From: Lachnospiraceae bacterium
Lineage (GTDB): Bacteria > Bacillota > Clostridia > Lachnospirales > Lachnospiraceae
Length of the DNA stretch: 64,000 nt
Assembly (NCBI GenBank): GCA_022794265.1
Contig: JAAWEK010000003.1
Span: forward strand, 310,001 to 374,000
Direction: 5' to 3'
The translations under genes were made by a program, and so were the position numbers. The notes beneath the pieces were generated by a model. It was given only the letters and a program-made list of their open reading frames with translations. It was not told the DNA's origin and ran no database searches. This document shows, piece by piece, positions 28,230 through 35,129 of this stretch (its first letter is position 1; each line of letters opens with the position of its first letter).

Positions 28230-28328
28230 ATTCGATTCTCTCCAAATCATTTGATTCTACATATTGTTCTCTAATCATTCTAATGTAACTCACTTTATTA
28301 TACTTCAATTTTTAATATTTTCATACTG

Positions 28329-28346
28329 AATAATCAACTGATTATT
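28329..28346. repeat. Palindromic operator-like site upstream of methyltransferase gene
   Basis: AATAATCA-AC-TGATTATT, two perfect 8-bp arms around a 2-bp centre. It lies 27 bases upstream of the TATAAT at 28297-28302, around the -35 to -55 zone. It could bind a dimeric regulator; none is identified. Confidence 0.45.
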
Positions 28347-28347
28347 T

Positions 28348-28383
28348 AAAAAGAATCTATGAGTACATACCCACAGATTCTTT
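28348..28383 (-). terminator. Possible terminator downstream of the GrpB-like gene
   Basis: Nine-bp arms AAAGAATCT/AGATTCTTT (28350-28358, 28375-28383) with a 16-base loop; on the minus strand the stem runs into TTTTTAAA. The long loop and AT-rich stem make it a weak call. The MITE-like element lies between it and the gene it would terminate. Confidence 0.4.
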
Positions 28384-28416
28384 CGTTATCATCAAAAAAT
28401 CCACCGGAACAATCAC

Positions 28417-28526
28417 TAGAGCGTGTTTTAAAAATGCTTTCTGGCAGATGTGCGTTACAATTTGGCACAAATATCACGCAAAGTGGGGAGTGCAGATAAC
28501 TGAAATGATTTTTCAAACACGCTCTA
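28417..28526. mobile_element. MITE-like 110-bp element with terminal inverted repeats
   Basis: Terminal arms 28417-28434 and 28509-28526 are inverted repeats of 18 bp with one mismatch (TAGAGCGTGTTTTAAAAA). The outermost TA on each side could be the target duplication of an IS630/Tc1-type transposase (inference). It contains no transposase. The interior is non-repetitive and includes a GTGGGGAGTGCAGAT block. A structured-RNA gene is an alternative. Confidence 0.55.
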
Positions 28527-28602
28527 ACGCCTCTATCTCTATTAAAGCAAATATCATAACACCATACAACCAATTAGATATTATTCTTTAATCATTATAA
28601 TT

Positions 28603-29193
28603 TTACTTCCCACAAACTATAGCTTGATCGTACCTCTTTCCATATTGCCTTTTCGCTTCTGCTGTATATCCCCTTACAAATTCCGTCTTTGCTTGTGTAT
28701 ATGCATCTCGATTATGCTCGTATTGATGCCACAAACTAATTTTCAACTCTTGATATTCTTTAGCTATATCAGGATTGTCATTCAGATAATCCCGAAAATA
28801 TAACTCATCATTATCCCCTTCATAACGAAGATGTAAATGAAAAACTTTTTCAGCAAATCCGTTTTCAGTATATCCGCTGTTGAAAGAAATTCGCCCATCT
28901 GATTCCGACATCTTTATGAAACCATTGCTTTCTATGATTTTAGCAAATACATCCATATTCTCATCAGAAGCAATTTCAACAAGAATATCAACAATAGGCT
29001 TCGCCCAAATATGTTTTATGGCTGTGCTTCCCATATGACTGATACGAACAACATGACAGGAAGATAATTGCTTTTCCAAAAACACTTCCATTTCCTCATA
29101 TTGCCTTTCCCATTCATCATTATATTCTGTCAAACTGATAGGAAAGAACATCCATAGTTCTTCAAGCGTCATTTCAGATAGCTTTTTCCCCAT
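28603..29193 (-). CDS. GrpB family protein (UPF0157, nucleotidyltransferase-like fold)
   Basis: 196-residue protein of the GrpB/UPF0157 family, distantly related to nucleotidyltransferases. The HMGSTAIKHIWAKPIVDILVEI block (residues ~53-74) is the family signature, with GS and two acidic residues in the order of an NT active site; HLHLRY and FRDYLNDNPD follow. In some bacteria the domain is fused to dephospho-CoA kinase. The start is the ATG at 29193, nine bases from a perfect AGGAGG; the ATG at 29202 abuts that site and is too close. Function unknown. Confidence 0.85.
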   Translation of the reverse strand: MGKKLSEMTLEELWMFFPISLTEYNDEWERQYEEMEVFLEKQLSSCHVVRISHMGSTAIKHIWAKPIVDILVEIASDENMDVFAKIIESNGFIKMSESDGRISFNSGYTENGFAEKVFHLHLRYEGDNDELYFRDYLNDNPDIAKEYQELKISLWHQYEHNRDAYTQAKTEFVRGYTAEAKRQYGKRYDQAIVCGK

Positions 29194-29381
29194 CTTAGTC
29201 ATCCTCCTAATACTGATTTATTACTTTATTACAAGAAAGTATTTCCCCATCTCTTATTTGTACTGACAAGCATAATATCAACTCCTAGGTTTCTTTATTT
29301 ATTTTACCATATACCATAAACAATATCCATCACGACTTATTTATATTTACCAAATAGTAAAAACATTATGAATCTTCCCAA

Positions 29382-29427
29382 AGAAAAAACCCTTGAAAAT
29401 TCCAATTCTATGAAATTTTCAAGGGTT
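29382..29427 (-). terminator. Strong Rho-independent terminator without an intact upstream gene
   Basis: Perfect 14-bp arms AACCCTTGAAAATT (29388-29401) and AATTTTCAAGGGTT (29414-29427) with a 12-base loop. On the minus strand they run into TTTTTTC. It points away from the Phd-Doc operon, whose stop is 340 bases upstream, and may end that transcript or a lost gene. Confidence 0.75.
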
Positions 29428-29574
29428 CGTAAATCATTTTTATTCAGAAGTTTACTGATTCATCTGTTTTGCGAACTTTCCCTTTTCCGGGTTCCGGTCG
29501 TATATCGCTGGAACTATGTATTTTACTGGCTTGCAGGGATTTTTGGATGTTCCAATCCACTTCCTTTTGAGCTG

Positions 29575-29675
29575 TATCCCCCAAATTTTATTTTGGGGGA
29601 AAATTCATTTTGCTTTGTAAAATCTCCAATTTCTAATTTTTCAGATTTGGGGGATATCCATTCTCCATTTGGGGG
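29575..29675. repeat. Cluster of four CCCCCAAA/TTTGGGGG boxes with a 12-bp inverted repeat
   Basis: TATCCCCCAAAT at 29575-29586 is exactly complementary to ATTTGGGGGATA at 29645-29656. Further TTTGGGGG copies occur at 29592-29599 and 29668-29675. G5 runs are rare elsewhere in this AT-rich spacer. No function can be assigned; protein-binding sites or remnants of a mobile-element end are possible. Confidence 0.5.
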
Positions 29676-29770
29676 TAAGGTTCTTCCCAAAAATCTCTAG
29701 ACTTTATCATCTCTTTATCCATTACTTTTATTTTGCAGTATTTATTTATAGAAATTATAGAGCATTTGAA

Positions 29771-30148
29771 TTAAATCTGATGCGCCAACAACCATTGTAA
29801 AATATCTTCGTATTGTTTCTTATCCGCTGCTACATCTAATATTAATTTGGATAGTTCTTTCTGCGTATATTTCATCTCATAACCATTTAACGCCAAAAAG
29901 ACTAACATGGCATGGCATCCTATTCTTTTATTGCCATCTACCATTGCATGATTTTTAGCCAATCCATAGCAAAGCCTTGCTGCCTTTGCCTGTATGCTTG
30001 GATATAATTCTTTTCCACCATAGGATTGGAACGGACTTTCTAATGCAGATTCAAGCAGCCCCATATCCCTAATCCCATCGCTCCCTCCGATAGTTTCTAT
30101 TAATTGAGCATGAAGTAATAGAATTTGTTCCTTTGTCAGCTTAATCAT
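29771..30148 (-). CDS. doc: Doc-type toxin (death-on-curing, Fic fold)
   Basis: 125-residue Fic/Doc protein. The active-site loop HAMVDGNKRIG (His67 to Arg75) matches the Doc consensus HxFxx(A/G)NKR with Met in place of Phe. The N-terminal part has the Doc-typical DGIRDMGLLESALESP. Doc proteins phosphorylate EF-Tu and stop translation (family knowledge). The start overlaps the antitoxin stop by 4 bases (ATGA). Confidence 0.92.
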   Translation of the reverse strand: MIKLTKEQILLLHAQLIETIGGSDGIRDMGLLESALESPFQSYGGKELYPSIQAKAARLCYGLAKNHAMVDGNKRIGCHAMLVFLALNGYEMKYTQKELSKLILDVAADKKQYEDILQWLLAHQI

Positions 30149-30387
30149 TTTGCAAGCACCTCATAAGCTTCTCTATTCTGCTCAATTAATCGCTTTGATA
30201 TATCCAATACATCTTCACTTGATGCAATCGCATCATGATCTGCTTTACTAAAATCTATAACAAGGTATCTCGGTACATTATTTTTCAAAATAACAGCTGT
30301 TCCATGTTCATCCACTAATCTCGCTACTTTTGAAAAATTCTGATTTGCTTCTGTAATGGAAACCATTGTATTTGTATCTATCGTCAT
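30145..30387 (-). CDS. phd: Phd/YefM-family antitoxin
   Basis: 80-residue antitoxin. The N-terminal ITEANQNFSKVARLVDEHG and VILKNNVPRYLVID segments are the DNA-binding Phd/YefM fold; the C-terminal helix (ISKRLIEQNREAY) would cover the Doc active site. GGAGGTG precedes the ATG. Antitoxin-first order with a 4-base overlap is typical. Expected to autorepress the promoter just upstream. Confidence 0.92.
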   Translation of the reverse strand: MTIDTNTMVSITEANQNFSKVARLVDEHGTAVILKNNVPRYLVIDFSKADHDAIASSEDVLDISKRLIEQNREAYEVLAK

Positions 30388-30409
30388 TCATTTCACCTCC
30401 ATGCTCTAT

Positions 30410-30437
30410 ATTATACTTAATTTTAGGATAAATTCAA
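30410..30437 (-). promoter_or_regulatory. Predicted promoter of the phd-doc operon
   Basis: TTGAAT (30432-30437) and a perfect TATAAT (30410-30415) on the minus strand, 16-base spacer, 22 bases upstream of the phd start. This separates phd-doc transcription from the broken gene upstream. Confidence 0.65.
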
Positions 30438-30494
30438 CCTTTTTTCTATCCACTAAAATAATAGGTACAATAAACCACTCCAAATTTTATATCC

Positions 30495-31168
30495 TTAATA
30501 ATACAATGCAAAATGAAATTTATCATTTTCTTCTCCAATAAACATACATTTATAAATTCCTTTATATTGAGAAGATATTAAATCAAGAGGTGATTCCAAA
30601 TATGCTTTTTTGTAATTATATTTCAAATCTTTCGCATATACTGGTACTTTACTTGCTTCCAAAAACGGAAAATATCTTCTCTTCTGTTCATCTGCTAATG
30701 GATATGCTCCATTCCCCGTTCCCAATTGAATTAGTTGTGAAAATGAATCCACACAATTAAACCATCCTATCACAAATGCAACCTTTCCCTTTTTACCATT
30801 ATCTATCTCGTCCATTAACCAATCAAAATCTTGCTGAAATGCTGACCAGTTTTTGCTTGCTGCCTTGTATTGGCAGAACTTATCCAATTTTTCAAATATT
30901 TGACTTCAATTTTAAAATCTCTTTGCGCTATATATAAATCATGGTTTATTTTCTTTGCCTTTTTCATTCGAGCGCTTTCTCCTGCTGTATAATAGGCATT
31001 TTGCTTAAAAGGTTGTCCCAATCTTACTGTTATATCAATTTCGTTAAACATTTCATCTGCTTCGATTTTTAGCTCTGGCTTATCACATCCTTTATACAAT
31101 ATATTGAATTCATCAATCACATATAAGCAATTAGCAACTAAATACTGTTCAATCATCGGACCCATCAT
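30495..31168 (-). pseudogene. Frameshifted gene, candidate PD-(D/E)XK nuclease-like protein
   Basis: Two overlapping reading frames look like one ~220-residue protein. The first (31168 to 30815) starts MMGPMIEQYLVANC with AAGGA upstream. It contains INHDLYIAQRDFKIEVKYLK, in which Asp76 (of HDLYI), Glu88 and Lys90 (IEVK) fit a PD-(D/E)XK nuclease core. The second continues as DKFCQYKAASKNWSAFQQDFDWL to the stop at 30495 and has no ribosome site of its own. The switch falls near 30886-30893 at an A5/T5 run, where one extra base would join YLKN to LDKF. It may be a true mutation, programmed slippage or a sequencing error. The family is inferred from a short motif. Confidence 0.65.
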
Positions 31169-31310
31169 ACAATCATTCCTTTTCGTTTCTTGAATTAGTC
31201 ATTTCATAAGATAATAAAATTATTCCATTGAATTAAGATTAATATTCAAAAAACCACAAAATAATTCGTAATCAATATTTTTCTGTATTAAGTAAGCATT
31301 GCATAACTTC

Positions 31311-31351
31311 AAAAACCCCTGCAAATGGCATTCCCACGCCATTTACAGGGG
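31311..31351 (-). terminator. Rho-independent terminator of rpsB-tsf
   Basis: 14-bp arms CCCCTGTAAATGGC and GCCATTTGCAGGGG (31338-31351, 31316-31329; one mismatch) with an 8-base loop, followed on the minus strand by TTTTTG. It lies 31 bases after the tsf stop. Confidence 0.93.
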
Positions 31352-31382
31352 TATCATTTTAAAATAATTAAGCAAACTTCAC

Positions 31383-32315
31383 TTATGCATTCATCTGCTT
31401 CGCAACTTCTTCCGCAAAGTTCTCAGACTTCTTCTCAATTCCTTCGCCGGTCTCATAACGGACAAATCCTTTAATCTTTAAACCGGAACCTGTAGCCTTT
31501 GCAACTTCTGCAACATAATTTGCAACAGACTGTTTACCGTCCTCGGCCTTAACATAAACCTGATCCAATAAACAGATTTCCTTCATTTCCTTATTGATAC
31601 GTCCATTAATCATACCTTCAATAACCTTTTCCGGCTTAGAAGCTTCCTTCGGATCATTCTTAATCTGAGCCATAAGAATTTCCTTCTCATGAGCAATGAA
31701 ATCTTCACTGACTTCATCTCTGGATGTATACTTTGGATTCAAAGCCGCAATCTGCATTGCAACATTCTTAAGGCATTCTTTAACCTCGTCATTGATTACA
31801 GTGGTATCAGCTTCCACTAACACACCAATTCTTCCGCCTGCATGAATATAAGGAACGACAATACCGTCTGTATTAATCTTTGCAAATCTACGGATTGACA
31901 TATTCTCACCGATAACTGCAATCTGACTTACCAATTCTTCCTTAACGGTCTTGGATTCGTCAAACATCCACTTCTCATCCATAAAAGATTCTACATCTGT
32001 TGCATTGGTAGTTAATACCTGCTCTGCAACATTTGCAACATAAGTTCTGAATTTATCATTCTTGGCAACAAAATCTGTTTCGCTGTTAACTTCCACGATT
32101 GCTGCTGTTTTGTCTTCTTTTACCACTGCTAAAACAGTACCTTCGGCTGCAATTCTTCCGGCCTTCTTTACTGCTGTAGCCTCACCTTTTTCTCTTAATA
32201 CTTCTATTGCTTTATCGTAATCACCGTCTGTCTCCACAAGCGCTTTCTTACAAGCCATAACACCTGCTCCGGTCATTTCTCTCAGCTCTTTTACCATTGC
32301 TGCTGTAATTTCCAT
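31383..32315 (-). CDS. tsf: Translation elongation factor Ts
   Basis: Guanine-nucleotide exchange factor for EF-Tu. The UBA-like N-terminus MVKELREMTGAGVMACKKAL and the conserved TDFVAKND core contacting EF-Tu are visible. 310 aa is full length. AGGAGG precedes the ATG. It follows rpsB by 40 bases, the near-universal order. Confidence 0.98.
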   Translation of the reverse strand: MEITAAMVKELREMTGAGVMACKKALVETDGDYDKAIEVLREKGEATAVKKAGRIAAEGTVLAVVKEDKTAAIVEVNSETDFVAKNDKFRTYVANVAEQVLTTNATDVESFMDEKWMFDESKTVKEELVSQIAVIGENMSIRRFAKINTDGIVVPYIHAGGRIGVLVEADTTVINDEVKECLKNVAMQIAALNPKYTSRDEVSEDFIAHEKEILMAQIKNDPKEASKPEKVIEGMINGRINKEMKEICLLDQVYVKAEDGKQSVANYVAEVAKATGSGLKIKGFVRYETGEGIEKKSENFAEEVAKQMNA

Positions 32316-32355
32316 TACAATATCCTCCTAAAATTATTGATATATTAATATAGAA

Positions 32356-33102
32356 TTATGCTTCTGCTACTTCTTCCATTACAGATTCCTCCGGGGCTGC
32401 CTCTTCTGCTCCGGCCTCTTCACCCTGATTTGCTTCAATCACTGCATCTGCCATCTTAGAAACGATGAGCTTAACTGCACGGATTGCATCATCATTGCCA
32501 GGAATTACATAATCAAGTTCTTCCGGATCGCAGTTTGTATCCGCAATACCGATAAGCGGAATACCAAGAGCATGTGCTTCCTGTACACAAATTCTTTCCT
32601 TCTTAGGATCAACTACAAAAATAGCATCCGGAACCTTTGTCATATTCTTAATACCGCCAAGGTTCTTCTCAAGCTTATCCCATTCCTTCTTAATCTCAAT
32701 AACTTCTTTCTTAGGAAGAACATCAAATGTACCATCTTCAGCCATAGCTTCAATTGCCTTTAATCTTTCAATTCTGCTGCGGATGGTCTTAAAGTTGGTA
32801 AGCATACCACCTAACCATCTTTCATTGACATAGAACATTCCGCATCTCTCTGCCTCTGTCTTAATGGCATCCTGAGCCTGCTTCTTAGTTCCTACAAAAA
32901 GAACGGTTCCGCCGTCTGCCGCAATATCTGCAACGGCCTTATAAGCTTCATCTACTTTTCCTACAGACTTCTGCAAGTCAATAATATAGATACCGTTTCT
33001 TTCCGTATAAATATATGGAGCCATCTTAGGATTCCATCTTCTTGTCTGGTGTCCGAAATGTACACCTGCTTCCAGTAACTGTTTCATTGAAATAACGCTC
33101 AT
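32356..33102 (-). CDS. rpsB: 30S ribosomal protein S2
   Basis: 248-residue S2. [25 protein letters not shown] at the start and [21 protein letters not shown] / [10 protein letters not shown] further on are the family signatures. An acidic Glu/Ala-rich tail ends the protein. A structured leader and promoter lie upstream. Confidence 0.98.
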   Translation of the reverse strand: MSVISMKQLLEAGVHFGHQTRRWNPKMAPYIYTERNGIYIIDLQKSVGKVDEAYKAVADIAADGGTVLFVGTKKQAQDAIKTEAERCGMFYVNERWLGGMLTNFKTIRSRIERLKAIEAMAEDGTFDVLPKKEVIEIKKEWDKLEKNLGGIKNMTKVPDAIFVVDPKKERICVQEAHALGIPLIGIADTNCDPEELDYVIPGNDDAIRAVKLIVSKMADAVIEANQGEEAGAEEAAPEESVMEEVAEA

Positions 33103-33131
33103 TTTTTCTACCTCCGTTGGTTATAATCTTT

Positions 33132-33192
33132 CATATACATCAACCCTTCAGCACACCCCGAGCCTGGGCACCAGACTGAAGATCCGTATATG
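33132..33192 (-). ncRNA. Structured 5' leader of rpsB (probable S2 autoregulatory element)
   Basis: Nested complementary arms: outer CATATAC/GTATATG (33132-33138, 33186-33192) and inner CTTCAG/CTGAAG (33146-33151, 33176-33181), enclosing a GC-rich apical part (GTGCCCAGGCTCGGGG). It sits between the rpsB promoter and start codon. r-protein mRNA leaders bound by their product are known for S2; equivalence here is inferred from position and folding only. Confidence 0.5.
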
Positions 33193-33245
33193 TGCTATTT
33201 ATGCTTGTACTGGCAAAAAATGTCATATACAAACACAGCTTTTTA

Positions 33246-33274
33246 ATTTTATCACAAAAATTATACAATTGCAA
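33246..33274 (-). promoter_or_regulatory. Predicted promoter of rpsB-tsf
   Basis: TTGCAA (33269-33274) and TAAAAT (33246-33251) on the minus strand, 17-base spacer. This gives rpsB its own start and a leader of about 140 bases. The -35 nearly touches the stop of the upstream gene, so read-through from the flagellar operon is also possible. Confidence 0.6.
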
Positions 33275-33277
33275 GCA

Positions 33278-33901
33278 TTATCGTCCACCGGTTATAATCC
33301 TTGTAATTTCTTCATAGGAAGCGCCCTTCGGAATTTCATATGTTCCAACCCGAAGCTTGCTTTCATATCCGTTGTTATACAGATACATATTAAAATCATA
33401 TCCGCTTTCCACCACTCCAAGTTCCTCTAATATATTTGCAGCAGTATTAGAAATCATACCGCTGGAAATTACAAATGTCACGGTTTCTCTGTCTCCGCTG
33501 TCTGCAGTGGTATCCGGTTCCGGCTGCGGTATGGTATCTGGCTCCACAGTTGTTGTATTCGGTTCCGACAAAACATCCGTCGTCGTCTCCTCCATATTTC
33601 CTGTAAAATCTGAAGTACTATCCTCTGTAGACACTCCACCGACATCCGAAGTCATATCTTCTGAGGTTACTTCGTCTAAAACAGTTTCGGACTCTTCTGA
33701 ACTGCTCTGATCCTGACTGGTCATTTCCTGATTTCCGCTGCTTTCTTCTGCATTCCCAACAGTAGTTTCCGGCAGATTTCCTGAACTGGCAGAATTACCG
33801 CCGGAACCAAAACTTTTATTTATTCCTAAAGCAATCATCAAAACGACTGTTGCAAACAATACTCCTGTTCCAAATCCTCTTAAATAATATTTTAATTTCA
33901 T
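33278..33901 (-). CDS. Membrane-anchored protein with MltG/YceG-like N-terminal half-domain
   Basis: 207-residue protein. One membrane helix at residues ~10-28, then a ~110-residue Ser/Thr/Glu-rich low-complexity stretch. The C-terminal segment (TVTFVISSGM...ILEELGVV; LRVGTYEIPKGASYEEI...ITGG) resembles the LysM-like part of endolytic transglycosylase MltG, but the catalytic domain is absent. A cell-wall-binding role is possible (inference). Last gene before rpsB and probably last gene of the flagellar transcript. Ribosome site weak. Confidence 0.65.
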   Translation of the reverse strand: MKLKYYLRGFGTGVLFATVVLMIALGINKSFGSGGNSASSGNLPETTVGNAEESSGNQEMTSQDQSSSEESETVLDEVTSEDMTSDVGGVSTEDSTSDFTGNMEETTTDVLSEPNTTTVEPDTIPQPEPDTTADSGDRETVTFVISSGMISNTAANILEELGVVESGYDFNMYLYNNGYESKLRVGTYEIPKGASYEEITRIITGGR

Positions 33902-33928
33902 CTCAAAATAATGTTCCCTTCTTTTCTC

Positions 33929-34789
33929 CTACCTTCTTTTGTTCTTATACAAATCAATGACTAATCTGACCTCACCGATTCCCAAATCCAATTCTTTTGC
34001 AATCTCCACATTATTTTTTCCCTGAGAATATAAATCCAGAATTTTCTGATTATTGTTTTTACCAGAATCCCCTGCCTTTAATGCAACGCCCTTCTTTTCC
34101 TGTTTAACGGAAATCTTAAACTCCGTAACGTCCTCATCCAACTCCGCAGCTTCCGGCTGGTCAAAATTCCATTCCGTATCACCAACAGAATTCATATCCT
34201 GTTCCCACATCTGAAGAGAAGACTGACTGCTATCAGAACTATTTGAGCCGCGATTCTCCCATGTGCTGGTATCCGGCTCAAATTCCATCTGTTCCGGTAA
34301 AACATCCGTCCAGCTCACGGATTCTGATTTTTCTGCCCGTACCGATTCCTGCGCCACAGCTTCTGCTTCCCATTCATCTTTTATAATCTTCACGGATTTC
34401 TTAACGGCTTCAATATCCTGAACCGTATTTTTTATCTCTTCTTCCTTGTCATTCAGCATACCATAGAGAAACATTACCTCTTCATGATTCTTATGAATCT
34501 CTGCCAGTATGGTTTCCGAATAATCATTCAAAGCCATAATTTTTTCATTTGAAATTTTTTCAAGCTGTGCCTCTGTTTTATCCAGTCGCTGCTCTATGGC
34601 CTCATCCACAACAATTCCTACGGCACTTTCCACTGCCTCGTCAATTTTCTTTTTCACATTCTCATCGCTTAAACCTGCCAGGCTTCCGCTGTCTGCTCCG
34701 CTTCCCTTTTCCAGCAGATCCGAAAAAACAAAACTGCCGGCAACCGTTACAACGCCTAATAAAATCAAAAATATCTGTATACCTGTCAT
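33929..34789 (-). CDS. Uncharacterised membrane-anchored coiled-coil protein with C-terminal HTH (DUF6115-like)
   Basis: 286 residues. N-terminal membrane helix (IFLILLGVVTVAGSFVF), then a long charged coiled coil (about 40-150), a Ser/Glu-rich linker (~165-235) and a C-terminal helix-turn-helix-like segment (ILDLYSQGKNNVEIAKELDLG, continuing IGEVRLVIDLYK). I recall similar proteins next to fapA in Lachnospiraceae flagellar operons, annotated as DUF6115; this is recollection, not a search. An HTH on a membrane-tethered coiled coil is unusual. Function unknown. Confidence 0.65.
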   Translation of the reverse strand: MTGIQIFLILLGVVTVAGSFVFSDLLEKGSGADSGSLAGLSDENVKKKIDEAVESAVGIVVDEAIEQRLDKTEAQLEKISNEKIMALNDYSETILAEIHKNHEEVMFLYGMLNDKEEEIKNTVQDIEAVKKSVKIIKDEWEAEAVAQESVRAEKSESVSWTDVLPEQMEFEPDTSTWENRGSNSSDSSQSSLQMWEQDMNSVGDTEWNFDQPEAAELDEDVTEFKISVKQEKKGVALKAGDSGKNNNQKILDLYSQGKNNVEIAKELDLGIGEVRLVIDLYKNKRR

Positions 34790-34804
34790 TTCTTATGTCC
34801 CTTG

Positions 34805-35116
34805 TCAGGCCTTTACATCAAACGATGCCGACTGCCTGACAATTGCCTTTCCATCCTCTTCCTTTTCGTCCTTATTTCGTTTTCTACTGTTTCCAAAATA
34901 AGAACCGTTTCCCTTTTCCTTTGCATCATATTTTTTCTGTTGTTTATCAGCATTCTCCTGTTTCGTAACCTGCTCATGCTTCTTTATTTCTTTTTCCTGC
35001 TGTCTGGTTGAAATGGACATATGTTCTGCCTGTGGCCTTGAATCCTCATTTTGTTTCAATTGAGATACATCCTGCGTTCTTTGAATAGCACCCTGTAATA
35101 CAATCGGACTAATCAT
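34805..35116 (-). CDS. Small charged hypothetical protein of the flagellar operon tail
   Basis: 103-residue, Lys/Glu/Gln-rich protein starting MISPIVLQGAIQRTQDVSQL and ending in basic residues followed by AIVRQSASFDVKA; no membrane segment. GAGG precedes the ATG, and spacing to fapA (13 bases) and the next gene (15 bases) supports translation in the operon. Similar short genes occur at this position in relatives by recollection; no function can be given. Confidence 0.6.
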   Translation of the reverse strand: MISPIVLQGAIQRTQDVSQLKQNEDSRPQAEHMSISTRQQEKEIKKHEQVTKQENADKQQKKYDAKEKGNGSYFGNSRKRNKDEKEEDGKAIVRQSASFDVKA

Positions 35117-35129
35117 AATAACCTCTTTT

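Larger units (their letters stand above)
28230..28602. other. 373-bp intergenic region with promoter-like, palindromic and MITE-like sequence
   Basis: From low to high coordinate it holds the upstream region of the methyltransferase gene, with a perfect -10 TATAAT on the minus strand (28297-28302) but no convincing -35. Next are an 18-bp near-perfect palindrome (28329-28346), a hairpin (28350-28383) and a 110-bp inverted-repeat element (28417-28526). A 75-codon minus ORF crosses the element but has no ribosome site or recognisable content, so I do not call it. Confidence 0.6.
29194..29770. other. 577-bp gene-poor region with orphan terminator and CCCCCAAA repeats
   Basis: No credible gene is seen. 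A 110-codon plus ORF and short minus ORFs lack ribosome sites and family features. The region contains a strong hairpin terminator (29382-29427) with no intact gene feeding it, and a cluster of CCCCCAAA/TTTGGGGG boxes (29575-29675). A short minus reading frame of about 45 codons ending near 29445 could be the tail of a decayed gene. Confidence 0.55.

Noticed and set aside
28346-28573. 75-codon minus ORF across the MITE-like element
   Set aside because: More than a third of it is the inverted-repeat element, there is no ribosome site, and the residues show no family pattern.
29368-29700. 110-codon plus ORF in the gene-poor spacer
   Set aside because: Starts just upstream of the terminator hairpin arms, has no Shine-Dalgarno, and translates hairpin and box sequence; unlikely to be a protein.
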